A model generated the notes under the pieces. That model made no database searches. It had not been told where the DNA came from and worked only from the letters and a program-made list of their open reading frames with translations. The position numbers and the translations under genes were made by a program. DNA of 64,000 bases from Pomphorhynchus laevis. Its lineage: Eukaryota; Acanthocephala; Palaeacanthocephala; Echinorhynchida; Pomphorhynchidae. Below are positions 1 to 28,772 of this stretch, piece after piece. The stretch covers positions 62,001-126,000 of the forward strand of contig WNNJ02000469.1 of the NCBI GenBank assembly GCA_012934845.2, given 5' to 3'. Every line of letters begins with the position of its first letter. Positions within the stretch are counted from its first letter, which is position 1.

Positions 1-2591
1 AAATTAATGTTTTCATGTATTCAAATTCTCTAATCTAATTACAAAGTTCTTTCAGCTGTAACCGCATTCAACTTGTTAGAATAATTAATTTGATTTGCAT
101 GAAAATATTACTTTTATATATAGAGACAGTCACATCAGTATTATTAATAATTTACATTGTAAAATTTCATATGTCGATCATAAACCTTTCCAGATCGTCA
201 AACATGTTCCTATACTTTATTTTATCTCTTTGTGTCATCATTCAAAACGTTATCTGGATTTTAGCTTTTATCTCTAAATGCTCATTTTAAATTAGCAGCT
301 TACACACTGTTCATTACATGCACCAATAGTTACTAATTGAACTGCTTTCATTTGTGAAAGGAAGAAGATACAAATAAAGATAAAATTTAATAAAATCACT
401 AATCGTAAAACTCAGAGAAATCCATAATTGCGTTATCTATAAATTTAAAAACAAATAATTCACTCCTCGCTTTTTTACATTCGAATGTCAAATGTCAGTT
501 TCTTTCACTTAGAGAAATTCATTACTAACTATAAACACTAATTGATGGATTTTAATTAAACACGAATTATTGGATTTTATTTTGATATTTTTAATATAGA
601 AGATAAAAATATAAAAAACTACAGTTTAATTAGTAATTTACAACAAATCTCTGGAAGATTACTAAAACAATGATTAAAACCAATGAGTGTTTTAAAAGCA
701 TTATATACTTAAAATATATACATTATACTCTTAAAACATTATATAAAGACGAATTGGTGAGTTTATATTGTTATTTTTAATATAGAAGATAACAAATTTA
801 AAAAACTATAGTTTTGATAATTTTTAACAAATCTCTGGAAGATTACGAAAGCACATTTTGAAACATTAAAATATTATATAAACACGAATTGATGGATTTT
901 ATTTAGATATTTTTAAAAGGATTTTAAAATGATTTTGTTTATATTTTTTGATATTTTTATATTTTATTTGGATATTTTAAATATTTAATTTGGATATTTT
1001 TAATATTTCATTTGGATATTTTTAATATTTTATTTATATATTTTTAATATCTTATTTTAAAAAAATTATAGTTTACTTCATAATTTTCAACAAATCTCTG
1101 AAAGATGTAATATATTTTGGATACTTTTAAATATCTTTACATCAAACGAATAAATGGTAAACATTTTGATAATTTAATTTAACGTAACCCATAAAAATTA
1201 AACATGTGCCATTTAAATGTCAAATGCTAGTTTAAACCAATTTTATGTGCGTTTCTAAATTTTTCTTTTCGGAAAAATATATTATTATATATTTTCCACT
1301 AATAACTTGAACATTTATTATCTTTAATATTATTATAAATTATTCAAGCAAATAAATTGGTTAGGGAATATCTATTTTATATTTAATTTATAGTTTACTT
1401 GAAATTTTTTCTCAAATCTCTGGAAAGTTTTATATATTTAATATTATAATATACTTTTTAATATACATCACTTATATAAATTGGTAATAACTAAATTGTT
1501 TACGTAATAACTTTATGTTTAAGCTTGTAGCTTTTCTAATGTACATTTGAATTTTTAGAATATATTTATTATTTTCTATATTAAAAATATTCAAATAAAA
1601 TCATTCAATAAGTGTTTTACCTTGACTGCACTTAAGATATGTAGGGTTAATGTACTTATCTTAAGGAACAATATGTTTTGTTTCTGGTGATGTAAAGCAT
1701 TTCGTATCCTTGAAATAAGATGAAATGCTAAAATTTCTAGTGATGAAAACATTTCAGCATCCTTGAAATGATATAAAATGCTGAAATCAGAATTTTATTC
1801 TCCAAGAAGTTTTCGGGGTATGAATAAAATCAAATAGTCTCAGAATTTCAGAAGGCTACTCGAAGAAACTAAATTGCATTATGAATTTTAATTCACAATC
1901 AACTTTTAGCGAAGGATCTATCATTGAGATGTATGAAAAAATAGTTTAATAGCACTATACAAATTGATCAAGGTTTCTTCAAGAGAACGTCCATCATGTT
2001 CCAAGCTTAATGCAGTATATTCTACTCGATTAAGAGATCATATGAAGTTAAGATAGTGAATTAAAAATCCTAAAGGCAGCTGAAACGTTTCCTGGAAACC
2101 TTGTTATTTCCGTCGTAATAATATAACTGCGATCCCTATAAAGAAGTGGTATTGCCATTTTTCGTATCTTTATTCCTTAAAGAATTCTAGCGCTTGTTTG
2201 TTTGTAAAGTATTTGACCAGTTGTTCAATCATGGATAGAGGCGTGTATGCCGATAATCTAGAAATAAATATGAATAACGCTGCTCGTACTTATTCTTTAC
2301 ATTGGTTGAACTCCAGAAGGTTGTTTTAGCAATGCATAATAATAAAGTTATAAGTATTGACCTTATAGCTGTCGAGTACATAAAATCATCTTTTAATATA
2401 TTTGGACAATATTGGTTATGGATAATGACAATATCCATATCCAATATTCCATATTGGATATGGAATCTCTGTATACAATAGTATGATTTTTATAACAAAG
2501 TTGTCGAGCGTATAACAAGAGAAGTTAGCTCCTCCATTTACCAGTCTGAGATTTTAAATAAAACCGTTTTTTGCAGATTTAAACATCATGT
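1..2591. other. AT-rich intergenic DNA, no gene seen
   Basis: I see no coding region here; the short open frames are low-complexity and AT-driven. The stretch holds the degenerate repeat listed separately (587-1440), a short local duplication around 1680-1800 in which a block with 'aaatgct' and 'ccttgaaat' occurs twice, and a run of nested 'ccatat' inversions near 2420-2465. Confidence 0.5.
587..1440 (+). repeat. Degenerate interspersed repeat, about four copies
   Basis: A phrase close to 'aacaaatctctggaagatta' recurs near 640, 826, 1090 and 1405. Each time it is preceded by 'tttttaatat', a run of A and 'ctatagttt' or similar. Spacing is irregular (about 185 to 320 bases) and copies are diverged, so this is an old tandem or clustered repeat rather than a young satellite. 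No coding potential is apparent. Confidence 0.5.
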
Positions 2592-2880
2592 CGTGGAGGG
2601 CCAGAAGAATTTAAGAAACAAACAACCTAGTGTTGCTGTTTCGACATATTCTGTCTCATCAGTGACGAGAGCTGGATGCAGAGGAGGACCGCCAGACACC
2701 CAACACAAACATGTCCTTCGGATGCATATTCATACACCTGGAATATTCACAGGAAGCATCATAACATGTATTTATAGAACCTCTGCATAAAACAGAAGGA
2801 TTTTTATAGATTTTAAAATCCTACTGTTTTCTACAGCAACACTAGGTTGATTGTTTCTTAAATTCTTCTTGCCCTCTACG
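2592..2880. mobile_element. Foldback (MITE-like) element with ~43-bp terminal inverted repeats
   Basis: The left end (2592-2640) and right end (2832-2880) are inverted copies of each other over about 43 bases. The left one reads 'ccagaagaatttaagaaaca' and then 'acctagtgttgctgt'; the right reads as its reverse complement with a few changes. The 190-bp centre is more GC-rich than its surroundings. The part next to the left repeat has 'ctggatgcagaggaggac' and 'ctcatcagtg', words shared with the 57-58 kb ribozyme array, so the element is a relative of that family or has captured part of it. No protein is encoded. A hammerhead-like core lies at 2638-2662 on the minus strand. Confidence 0.7.
2638..2662 (-). 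ncRNA. Hammerhead-ribozyme-like core in the foldback element
   Basis: On the minus strand the order is CUGAUGA, then GACA-GAAUA-UGUC (a perfect 4-bp stem II), then GAAAC. This is the conserved half of a hammerhead. The following bases, from the left inverted repeat (2616-2639), can fold as a stem III with a CAAC/GUUG segment and an ACUAG loop. The cleavage-site and stem I pairing are poor in my reading, so this copy may be inactive or may fold with a partner copy. Confidence 0.5.
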
Positions 2881-3589
2881 TTATAATGAAAATTAGTATT
2901 TTAACGATAAACACACAATAGAATGCATTTATCTACAAATAAAGTATTTTTTATTTGATTTTGATTAAAAACATGACATTATTACATGTTATCAAGATTC
3001 GCTTGTACCCTACAAATCATGACACTTAAATTCATGTACATAAATATTATTATGTTGCATTTTATTCGGATGAGATGGTGATTGAGAAAACAAGTCAATC
3101 GACAATCTTAGATGCAAGTATTCTCATATTTAGTATGAATAGAATATAAGTCTATTTTCGCCTGGATTCTAGAATAGTGTATTACAGCCTCTTTAACAAA
3201 TCAGGTAGGTCTTTGTGTTTTTCCTATTCATAGCTATATAAGACTATTGTTCTAGTCCGAATAATTACATATAATTAGCAATTGCGTTTAATTTAGTGTA
3301 CCATATTCTCTCTTTTTGTATTTTGTTGTATAAAGTATAAGAATTTCATATAATTCTATATATGTTATAATAATTATTTTATAATTTTATGTAACTTATA
3401 ATTATATATATTATATAAAAATATATATTTTAAATATATTTAATAATTAAATATATAATTACATACTGGTATAACACACTATTTCAGTATTAATTATACG
3501 AAAGAATTTTTAGAACACGAAAGAAATAAATTTTCAGAATATAAATACATACGATTTTAGTACGCAAACACAAATTTAGATTTAACAGG
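2881..3589. other. AT-rich intergenic DNA, nothing recognised
   Basis: No open frame, RNA gene or clear repeat boundary was found. Simple AT runs dominate from about 3340 to 3460. Confidence 0.4.
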
Positions 3590-4245
3590 TATTAAAGAAG
3601 CGTTATAAAAATTAATTAACCTTATATTAGGAAATATGTGGATAAAATTGAATTAATAGAAGCCATAAATATTTTGATAAATCAAAATTATTTAGAAGAA
3701 AATACAACTATATTTATACTTACATATTCAATAAGAGCTTATAATAGCTAATTATAGCTTACTATTTTTAAGCTTTATATAATATAAATTTGTTCATAAT
3801 GTTGTAAAAAATAAATCCAAAATAAAATGTTTGTTTCGATATATTGATGATGTATGTTTATTTAATTCTAATAGCTTTATCCAATAAGTTAACAAATTTA
3901 TCCAATTAACCTTATTCTTAATAAAACTAATATTAATGATAAAGAAGGTATATATATTTGATACAAACATTAAATTAGGATCAAATAAAACTATTATTAA
4001 TTTATATCGCACAGAGGATATATTTAAATTTACAAGAAAAATTTTTGCAGAGCATTAATACATGCTGTATAATATTAAATATAATACATTAAATGATGAA
4101 ATTTTAAGAATTACTATAATATGTAATGATATTGGCTTTTTCAAAATCATTTAAATAATTTCATTGATACATATTTTAAACTAGGTTACTATTATAATAA
4201 AAAAGAAAATAGTAAACTAGATAATAAAATTTCATCAAAAAATAC
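3590..4245 (+). mobile_element. Penelope-like RT remnant, copy 1 (fossil)
   Basis: Scattered stretches translate to the same RT family as the better copy at 36.9-37.4 kb. Recognisable parts are a segment around the YIDD box near 3835-3860, the following 'LNKTNINDKEG' block near 3920-3950, an 'INLYR' block near 4000, and the tail with 'NDEILRI' near 4100. The copy is clearly broken and old. Family assignment rests on the PMG...YIDD...LD...LYRK order typical of Penelope-type RTs. Confidence 0.6.
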
Positions 4246-5382
4246 GTAATTAAAATGGATTCAGCGCCGAAACTATCTTTGGTTGAGGAATAGAAGCTGA
4301 AACATGATAGCATAAAAGTTACTTTTGATGAACGCTTATCTTTATTCTCGTACATTTTTTATTTATTAGTCGATTCATAAAAATTGACTTTTTTAAATTT
4401 CAATTTTCAATTTTAACTTGAAATGAATTATTTAAAATCGTATATAACAATTATTTATTATTTAAATTTTATTTATCATTATTCATAGTTTCTAAATAAA
4501 ATAAAATCCGTAGACTTAGTTAGTTTGAGTTGATAATATAATTAATATGAAATTTTTACACAAAAATTGAATCAGAACACTTTACTAAAGCTATATATTG
4601 TGTACTATGAATAAATTTAAAAATGTAGTTCTCACAAATAATTCTTATAACTCTTTATTAATTGATTTAGTACAATTTATTAAAATAAAGATTAGATATC
4701 ATCCAAAGGAACTGCTTATGGTATTAGATTTTGGTCCATATTCCTCGATCCAGCATGCAACGAGGACAATTTGATATAAATTATATGAAATCTTATATTA
4801 TGACTATTTATTATTTATAATTATTTATAAATACAATTATTTATTATTTAATTATAAAATTTTTCTTTAACATTATTTTTTATTTATAAATATTAGCAGA
4901 TCTGATTTAATATATTTGTCATAATAAGGAGTCATAATATAAATATCGAATTTCGTACCCGGTTTCAAATATTTACTTTATAGTTTCCTCAATACTAAAA
5001 AATTAAGTTTCCTCAATACTAAAAGATAATGTAAATGTTTATAATTAAACATTTAATTATAAAAGATATTTTGGATGCTAAATGATGCTACAAAAAAATA
5101 TTGTTATTATTAAATATAAATATATTTAATAAATATTAATATATTTATTAAATATCAATATATCTGATACAACCAGTTTACTGTATATCATTCTCATTAT
5201 GACCGATTATTAAATTTGATTGTTGTCTAATAATTTGATTGTTGTCTAATCGGAGTTTAAAAATTTTAATGAAATTGAAAAAATTGGAATATTTTTAAGC
5301 TTATCAAAAATCAAAAACACAACACAAACTAAAAGTAAAGACACACGGTGATACAAAAATAGTTCAATTGCATATTTCAAGT
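4246..5382. other. AT-rich intergenic DNA with a decayed dispersed-repeat copy
   Basis: Near 4480-4530 and 4690-4770 there are traces of the dispersed repeat common in COE introns (a 'gtagac..agtta' end and an 'aactgcttatg...ggtccatattcctcga' core). Nothing else is recognised. Confidence 0.4.
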
Positions 5383-20799
<15,417 letters not shown>

Positions 20800-23700
20800 C
20801 TAGTACCAAATCGAATGATTAGCAATTACATTTTATTTTTTATAAACTTACAACGATGAATTCATTTTATCAATTTAGAATTTGCTTTGTCAGAGTGGAT
20901 TTTTCACAATTCGTAAACGTAGCTAAATAAATTGACTGCTATTATATTGTCTATTAATTGTGATAATTATTTTATTCCGTTCAAAAGTTTATCTAAAGTT
21001 GTATTTAGCATAAAATGCACATTTTTATCTTGATCATTTACTAAATTTGACTTACGAACAACAAATAGGTTATCGGGTGTTCGCCGGAATAAAATATTTT
21101 TTTTGTGGATAATCTCACATTACAAGTCCATAAAGTAAACACAATAGGGCTTACGACAGCATTATTTCATTGAAAATATGTGATGCTAATCCATGTTTCA
21201 AGTGCAGATCACGTTCGAGTCTATTATTGGTGTCTTGATTGGGGAAAACAGAATATGATCATCAAATTGATCATACACTTAGAAATCTAATATATCTACG
21301 TGTGATACAAATTGTCTTCGAAACTCATTTAAGTTGAGAGTATCAGTATAGTATTTTAAAACTTGTGTGCGCAGCACAAGAACTCCGAACTCGTAACGAA
21401 TAATCAGGTATCTAATCTATAAGACTAATTCGATTATGTCGTATAGAAAACCAATTTAATATGTTTGTCCCGCATCCTTTCAGTCATTACCAAAATTAGT
21501 ATTAATTTATTAAAAGTTAATCGGATTTAACATAATTCCTAAAAATATAGCAATTAACTGTAAATATCTCATCGGTAATACAAAATAACATACTCAGTTA
21601 TTTTATTATAACATAAACAGAAATTATATCCTTTATAAAATCGAAATGAGACTTAAATGTTTCCTTTAACATCCACTTCGTATGACAAAACCGCAATAAC
21701 TCGCATTTTGATTAGGCATAAATGTTGGCATTAAGAAGTTAATAGATTTAATACCACTGCGAATATGTACAGAATAGTGACATTTAGAAAATAGAACCTC
21801 CTTTTATAAGTTGCACACTATGCCACTAACAAAACTGAAATAACTAACGTGTATGGATATTTAAAATAGCCATCGTTATTAATGTCACATAACAAATAGC
21901 TAATCGCATACATCATTTATTCTATGCAGACTGTTTGACGTTAGAGCCCGCTGATTCACTTGACCTTTGTGATATTTACACTATTCACGTTAGTAGATAA
22001 CCCGTTCATTTATAACTGTTTTTGGATCAATTACATTTTATTTTATGTTTTATAGAAATATTTACATTTTTAAAAAACGCTAATTTGAAAAATAATATAT
22101 CATTTACCTTATAATTATGTAGTGATTACATAAATATAGCCTGAACTATACACAAATAAAATTTATTAATAAATTTTATTTGTTTTTTTGGTTCCCTGGG
22201 AAAAATAAAGAATATATTAAATTTATTTTGAAAGTAATCCTACTCTGTACCACTCTTCGTTTAATAAATTTGTTCATAGCCTGATGATGGCAATGATAGC
22301 GGTTACTGAAATTAATAATAAAATTAAAATATTCTTTGTTTCTAGAAAATATTAAGTTTATAATACAATCAAGATCATTGATTCTAGTGGATATAATATT
22401 ATGCCCTAGAGACATGACCCTAGTGTGTTGATCTTAGCATTGATCCTAGATAATAATATTTGCATACATTCAGCTCAATAACATTAATACTTTAAAATAA
22501 AAGTCATTCAGAAAATATACTGTCAAAATATGAAGTCGTTGTGAAATTGTGTATTTGTCTGAATATATGTTTGATTGTGCAACTAATAATAATTTTACAT
22601 TGTATTTTTTTATTTATTAAGAACTAATTGATTATTAATCATTTTTTAATCTTATCAGTCTTTTAATAACTTTAAACGATATTTTCAAATATCGATTAAA
22701 GAATATTATCGATATTTTTAAACGATATTTTAAACGATATCATTTCTTTAAACAATATTTTCTTTTCAATTACAAATTCCAACGTTTATTAACTCATTGT
22801 TATTGTTTTATCAACAAAATGAATGTAATTATTTCATCATTAACTTTTATTAACAAACTTTTATATTAATTAATATTAATTTGTAATTTCTTTGAAATAT
22901 TTTATAGTACAAAATTGATCTTAAAATTCAAGGAATCGTTGCATGTGGCACAATCAAGAAGTGTAATAATGGATGTATACAGTCAATGAACGTGATGTAT
23001 AAATTTATCGCTTGATGTAAAAATGTCATATTCGATATATAAATTTAAATACTTCTTTAATATAATACATTTAAGAAGTAAAAGGCTAATATTTTTCAAA
23101 TCACAATTCGTTAATCTCAATTATGGGTCAGTTTGAAAAATAGCTTAATTCCCAAAGACGATATTTTAAAACGTAGGCTGAATCAAGTTCTTACTAACTG
23201 GTCAGCTTTTAATATTTCAATGTGCAATCCGCTTAATTAAAATATCTAAAATAATTTATTACTCTTAATAGTGTTTTTAAATCCCCCGGCTAAAATTTTA
23301 ATCTCAACGGGCACTTTATTTTGTTGGTAAAAATATTAAGTAACTAAACTCTGAATAAATTACCTTACTATTTCATTTCAATAGTGCTTATTCTCAACAG
23401 AGACAACTTACCAGAAATCTACTAAAGATAGTAAAAAGACATTTGTGCCTCAGTGGATTCAGTTTCTAATCTCAACGGATACTGCTTCTTTAAAACTATT
23501 TCTTTTGTATGCAGCAATTTTCAAGTCTTGATTGCTTTATGGTTTATTATGTTCGCTAGTAGATGATAGTATTAGAAGAAATTAACCAATCAGATTGTCT
23601 TATTTTTTCTAATTTATGCGGCTTGCTGTATTAAGTTACATTAGAGAGGCAGGATATAAAAAATTTATATACACACATTGGTATTACAGACAAACAAACA

Positions 23701-24830
23701 GAATTTTCAATAGTACCATTGCATAAAAAACTTGATAATGTCATCATTAAGTTAGTATCTCGAAATTTTTATTGCAAATACATGGCATCGACTTACGCAC
23801 ACCAGTCCCTAATGAATTATAGTTATTTTTCTTTGGCTTTTATCGTGTGTCTAGTAAAAACACATTGATAGGAAGTTGTTTTAAGAAATATACGATAGTT
23901 TTAAAAGCAGCTTTAATAATTAATAACGTCAGATGTGTAGCGGAATCAAGTCGTAAGAGTTGTTTTGAACAGAAACAATTTCAGCAAAATTTGAGTTAAA
24001 CTTTTACTCTTAATTGCATCAATTTGTTTTATTTTCGTCTATACATTGACACTTTGACTAACAAATAAAACAATATATTTTTAAAAGTCAAAGTTGGCAT
24101 AATTCTTAATGATTGATTTGTCTCTTCAATCTTAAGTGTTGCTATTGATTAAACTAAGCAGAAAGGAGTGTATTTTTAAGTGTGATGAATACATTTTAAA
24201 TACTGATTTACTTGAACAGACAAAACTTATTTAAAAGAAAGCTTAATTTAAAAGTTAAATTTTAAAATAAATTTTAACATTCTATAGATTACGTATAGCG
24301 TCTGACAATACTTTTAGATTTAAATGAAGGTTTCGAGGCAATATTACGTTAGCAAATTGCAATATGTAGGATGTATTCCATTCAACTTAATCTATTCTTT
24401 TAAGAAAATAGTGTATGGTTCCAAAAAAATATTAAATTAAACACATGAACAACCATTCATAAATTACGTATTGAACTATACGATATAATTAACAATATTT
24501 TGTTGATTTGTATATTGTGAATTTAATATTTTGAGAATTTTTTTGACTTATACTTTTATCCATTATAAGAAATGGAAAACATTCATCACACTTTTTTGAA
24601 AATTAGAAAAAAATAATATTATCGTCGTAATCAATAATACTTTAGTATTTCTGGCAGAGGTTATATTACCGGAAAGCAAAGTTCATAGGCCAATAACTTA
24701 TCATTAGAACTAATCAGATCAGATAACTGTGTCAACGTAACTTATGCTAAATTTAAATAATAAATACAAATAATAAATAATTATATAAGATTTTATTCAA
24801 TTTATATTTATATAACGATAAAGTAAAAGT
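20800..24830. other. AT-rich DNA upstream of the last visible COE exon, no gene recognised
   Basis: The missing N-terminal COE exon(s) may lie in this interval or further up, but I found no stretch resembling the family N-terminus. A decayed copy of the dispersed repeat lies just downstream, inside the intron (20385-20480). Blocks near 21120-21420 and 23390-23540 are slightly less AT-rich but show no extended frame. Confidence 0.4.
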
Positions 24831-24839
24831 TCTGTGTTC

Positions 24840-26470
24840 AACTCTAATAATATTTGTTCTACTGTTATATATTTGTTGTTCAACTCCAATACATTTATTG
24901 TTCAACTGCAATATCTCTTGTTTAACTCCAATGTATGAGGTTTCAATTCGATTTCCTCTTTGATTTAATTTTTAAAGTAAATTATTAAATTATTCAAATG
25001 ATTTTGAAGGAAACCAATATTATTACATAAAATGGCAACTCGTAAAATTTCTTAAATGTTTCTCTTGAACATGCTTCACTTAATTTTCCACATGTCGATT
25101 AACTCCTATCGCTTTTGATAAAGGAGTATTTAATATAAAATATTGCTTATTTATATATTCTGTAAAGAAAATAGTGTTCAAAAAACAATATTAAATTAAA
25201 CACAAAAACGATCATTTATAAATTAAGTATTAAATTCTTTCAAATATACGGTCGATTTATTTAGTATAATTCGATTTAAAGGAATTAATATTCACAGTGC
25301 AATTCACCGGGCAATTAATATTCATTATGATTAATTAATGCATAATTTATTCGATTTAATTTCAATAAATGATGCAAAAGGTAGATTTATTTCATAATAT
25401 AAAAACTCAAAGATTATATTTCCTATTCTCAGATACAACAATATATTATATGTAAATTCAATGCATAATTTTTCAACGTAATTTATTTATAATGTTTTGA
25501 TGTAATTTCACGTTAGCAAATTGCAATATGCAGGAGGTATTTGATTAAAATCGTTACCTGAAAGAATATTCGTCTTCCGGACATTACAAAGAAGTCTACA
25601 ATTTTAACATTAGCGCGCTAACAATATGAAACGTTAGAGGTTCCTGAACATTTGAACGCCTAATATATAGTATCTTATTCTAATACAAAGTATATTAAAT
25701 TTGAACACTTAACATTTAAAGGGTCTTGGTAGCTGGCAATACTTTTGGATTTAAATTTATTCAGAATACTTGATACCCGTATAACTAGCAATACCAAAGT
25801 TTAAATATGCTCTTTAATTTATATTTCCACAATTCAAAAAAATAAAAGTTTCGTTGTTAAACTTCAACACATTTTTTGTTCAACTGCAATATATTTGTTG
25901 TTCAACTCCAACATATTTGTTGTTCAACTGCAATTTATTCGGTGTTAACTGCAATGTTTGTTGTTCAAGCGGTTTTATATTCTTGTTCAATACCAAACGT
26001 TTCTTTTATTAAGACTACCCTGACGCACATCAGTTCTACCCTATTGCAGGTGTACTCAATGCTCCCCACTTTCTCCTATCTTATACCTTACTCCTATTCT
26101 ACTTTTCAATCATTTTAATTGCATTCGAAGCGCAATTTTAGGAAATCTGAGTAGACTCCACCACACCGACTCGTTCAAGGGTCTCTCTACGACTGCGTCA
26201 ATACTGAGAGAACTTCGCGGCAACGGCTGGTCGAGCGCGGCGCGGAATACGACAATGACACGAAAATTCTTAGATAAAAGTTTAATGCAAAAAGAGCGCT
26301 CGGAGTGTTCGCTGGTGGCCACGACAGGCTCACGGATAGATCTGAACAGGTTGATGCTGTCTGGAATATTGGCATGCGAAAGTCCAGAACCGCGACAATA
26401 TTTGTTGTTCAACTCCAACATATTTGTTGTTCAACTGCAATATTTGTTGTTCAAGTGCATGTGTTTTACG
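24840..26470 (+). repeat. Degenerate 'tgttgttcaactgcaat' repeats in two or three patches
   Basis: Short units of about 22-27 bases close to 'tttgttgttcaactgcaata' or 'ttcaactccaacata' recur at 24840-24960, 25855-25995 and 26398-26460, plus a trace near 26575. The middle and last patches flank the GC-rich insert at 26110-26398 and match each other well, as if the insert had split one array or been duplicated with it. Confidence 0.65.
26110..26398 (+). other. GC-rich insert of unknown origin inside a short-repeat array
   Basis: About 290 bases with far more G+C than the flanks. It is open in one frame on the plus strand (a run through 'LHHTDSFKGLSTTASILREL' and 'SLVATTGSRIDLNRLMLSGI') and also open for about 100 codons on the minus strand. 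I recognise neither translation. It is bounded on both sides by the 'ttgttcaact' repeats. It could be a fragment of a transposable element, a foreign insertion or an exon of an unknown gene; the symmetric flanks favour an insertion. Confidence 0.4.
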
Positions 26471-26959
26471 GGAAAAATAGAAATTTATTGATGGTTCAAT
26501 ACTTTATTTAAAGTAAAACCTTCTAACAATTTGTATGGTTCAGTTGTAAATACAAATAAAACTTGTTCCCAGTATATGTTGTTCAATGTTGCGTCAAGTT
26601 GAATATTTCTTGTGTGTTTTCATCAGCTAAATGTGATATAACATATAAAGAATTAAAATATTTATATCGAAATATTAATATTAATTTATACAGTTCGTCA
26701 ATACCTCCCCTATTTCTCTCTTGTATTGAGGAGAACATTAACAAATAATTTTCGAATGCAATTTAAAATTAATTGTGTATGAAAAAATAAATAGTTACAT
26801 TATTAAATTTTAAACAGAAATGTTGCAGAAAATATATAATAGTCAAAGTATGACAATTAGATAAGATCAATAAAGTTTAATTGAAATATACATACTACTA
26901 GGTTTACGAAACGTTTTCAATATTGCAATAAGACAGTGGAAACGAGTATCTACTCAGAC

Positions 26960-27900
26960 AAATTATTAAAATTTACATTTTATTCAATATAATTTACCTC
27001 TTTCATAACGAATTGTAAATTTTATTTTTGTCGTTGTTATTATCTAATCGATATTTATACCCTTTTGATAGCATTTTCCTTAATTCATTGCTTTTAATTA
27101 ATTCTAGATTATGGGTACATATATGTCCATTTATTTTATCAAAATTAAGACTTTTGCATTGAGTTTCTATAATGTTTCTAATATTATTGTTACATATATA
27201 TTTCAATTTTTTTATCATAATTACAAATTTTTCATCCTAATGGCGGTAAAACTTATACCTTATTTTAGGAATACATTTACTGTAATCATTACAATAACTT
27301 GTAATAATTGTTTCAAAACTCAACTCACTACGTTCATATGCTGGATTTACATTTAAATCATTAGAATTAACCTCTTTCATTAGTATATCATAATAAAGCT
27401 TTTTGCATATGAAGACAAAGTTATTGCTAGCATTATCAATAGTTGTTATTACATAGTTATGCTTTAATTTAGTACGTTCTGTATACATATCTTTATTAAT
27501 TTTATCTTTCCTTTTATAATGTTTGTTATTTTCATTTTATTTTTAATTCTATTAAACATATAATCTTTCCAAATTTTTATTTAGTAAGTTCTGTATACAT
27601 ATATTTATTAATTTGATCGTTCCCTTTATAATTCTTTGCTATTTGTAATTTTTTATGTTATCAAATATATAATCTTTCAAAATTTTAGCCTTAAATTTAT
27701 TTATGCTTTTGCTTAAGTAATCGTCATTATATCAAAGTAATCGTCATTATTATTTAATCTATATTTATATCCTTTGATAGCATTTTCCTTAATTCACTAT
27801 TTCAATTAATTCTAGATTATGGTACATATGTGTTCATTTATTTTATCGAAATTAAGACTTTTGCAATTACATTCTGTAATTGGTATAACTATAAGGTTAA
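26960..27900 (-). mobile_element. Penelope-like RT remnant, copy 2, N-terminal part (fossil)
   Basis: Minus-strand translations match the part upstream of the RT core in this family. A segment with 'NYVITTIDNASNNFVFICKK' (27380-27460) corresponds to the conserved 'P-DKA-NN' block. A segment with 'HICTHNLELIKS' (27050-27130) corresponds to the 'H..T.NL.I' block. Part of the region is repeated at 27500-27890, so two partial copies or an internal duplication are present. It is broken and not an active gene. Confidence 0.6.
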
Positions 27901-28770
27901 TAAAGTTTAATTGCAATATATAGACTAGGTTGATTGCTCAGTTGTGAATACATGAATAAAACATATCAATACATGAAATAGATAATTTATATATAATTTC
28001 ATATAAATCAGATCAGCAAAGTTAGTTTATGTATTTTATGCAATATATAAATTACAAATGAAAATAAATAATAAATAATAAATAATTATATAAGATTACA
28101 TTTTGAAATTTAGCTTTCCTAAAGAACGATCTAGGTAATATTAAGTATTAATATATTTTGTGTGATGACGTGAAAAGTAAAATTAATAAAATAAATTTAA
28201 TCTATTAATCGATTTTCAAATAGAAATCGATTAATAATTTTAAAGTATTAATAATTTTCGAGTGAACATATTATAATAATTTGTTCACTTAAAATAATTT
28301 AATCGGTTACATAATAATCTCATCTAGTAGATCATTTATTAAATAATATATTAATGATATTGTTTAAGGCGTTTAAATATCGAAAGGAATAATAAATATG
28401 GAAATATTGTTCATTAATTTTTGACTATTGCAATAGTCTTTTTTCAAGTGTTATGTTATTTTTAAAACATAACATTTGAAAATACTTGTGAATATTATTA
28501 AATTAATGTATATAATATTTATTAAAATATTATAAACATTTTGGCATATTTATATACCAAATATTATTGGCATATAAAATTTAATATTAGAATTTTATTT
28601 TAAATTGATGTATATAATATTTATTATTAGAATTTTACAATTTTAAATAAACATTTACACAATATACTGCATAACAAATTGAAGATTGAATAATAAAATT
28701 ATTAAATATTTCGTTATGACAAATATTTCGTTATCAGTTGTAATAAATATTACAACTGATAATAATAAAA
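27900..28770. other. AT-rich DNA with traces of two repeat families
   Basis: Near 28010-28080 there is one end of the dispersed repeat ('cagatcagcaaagttagttt'), and near 28365-28490 a partial copy of the 11.1-kb MITE ('ggcgtttaaatatcgaaagg'). No gene is seen. Confidence 0.45.
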
Positions 28771-28772
28771 AA

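Noticed and set aside
22176-22415. 79-codon minus-strand frame
   Set aside because: AT-driven composition (Asn, Ile, Lys, Phe-rich), no domain and no supporting splice sites.
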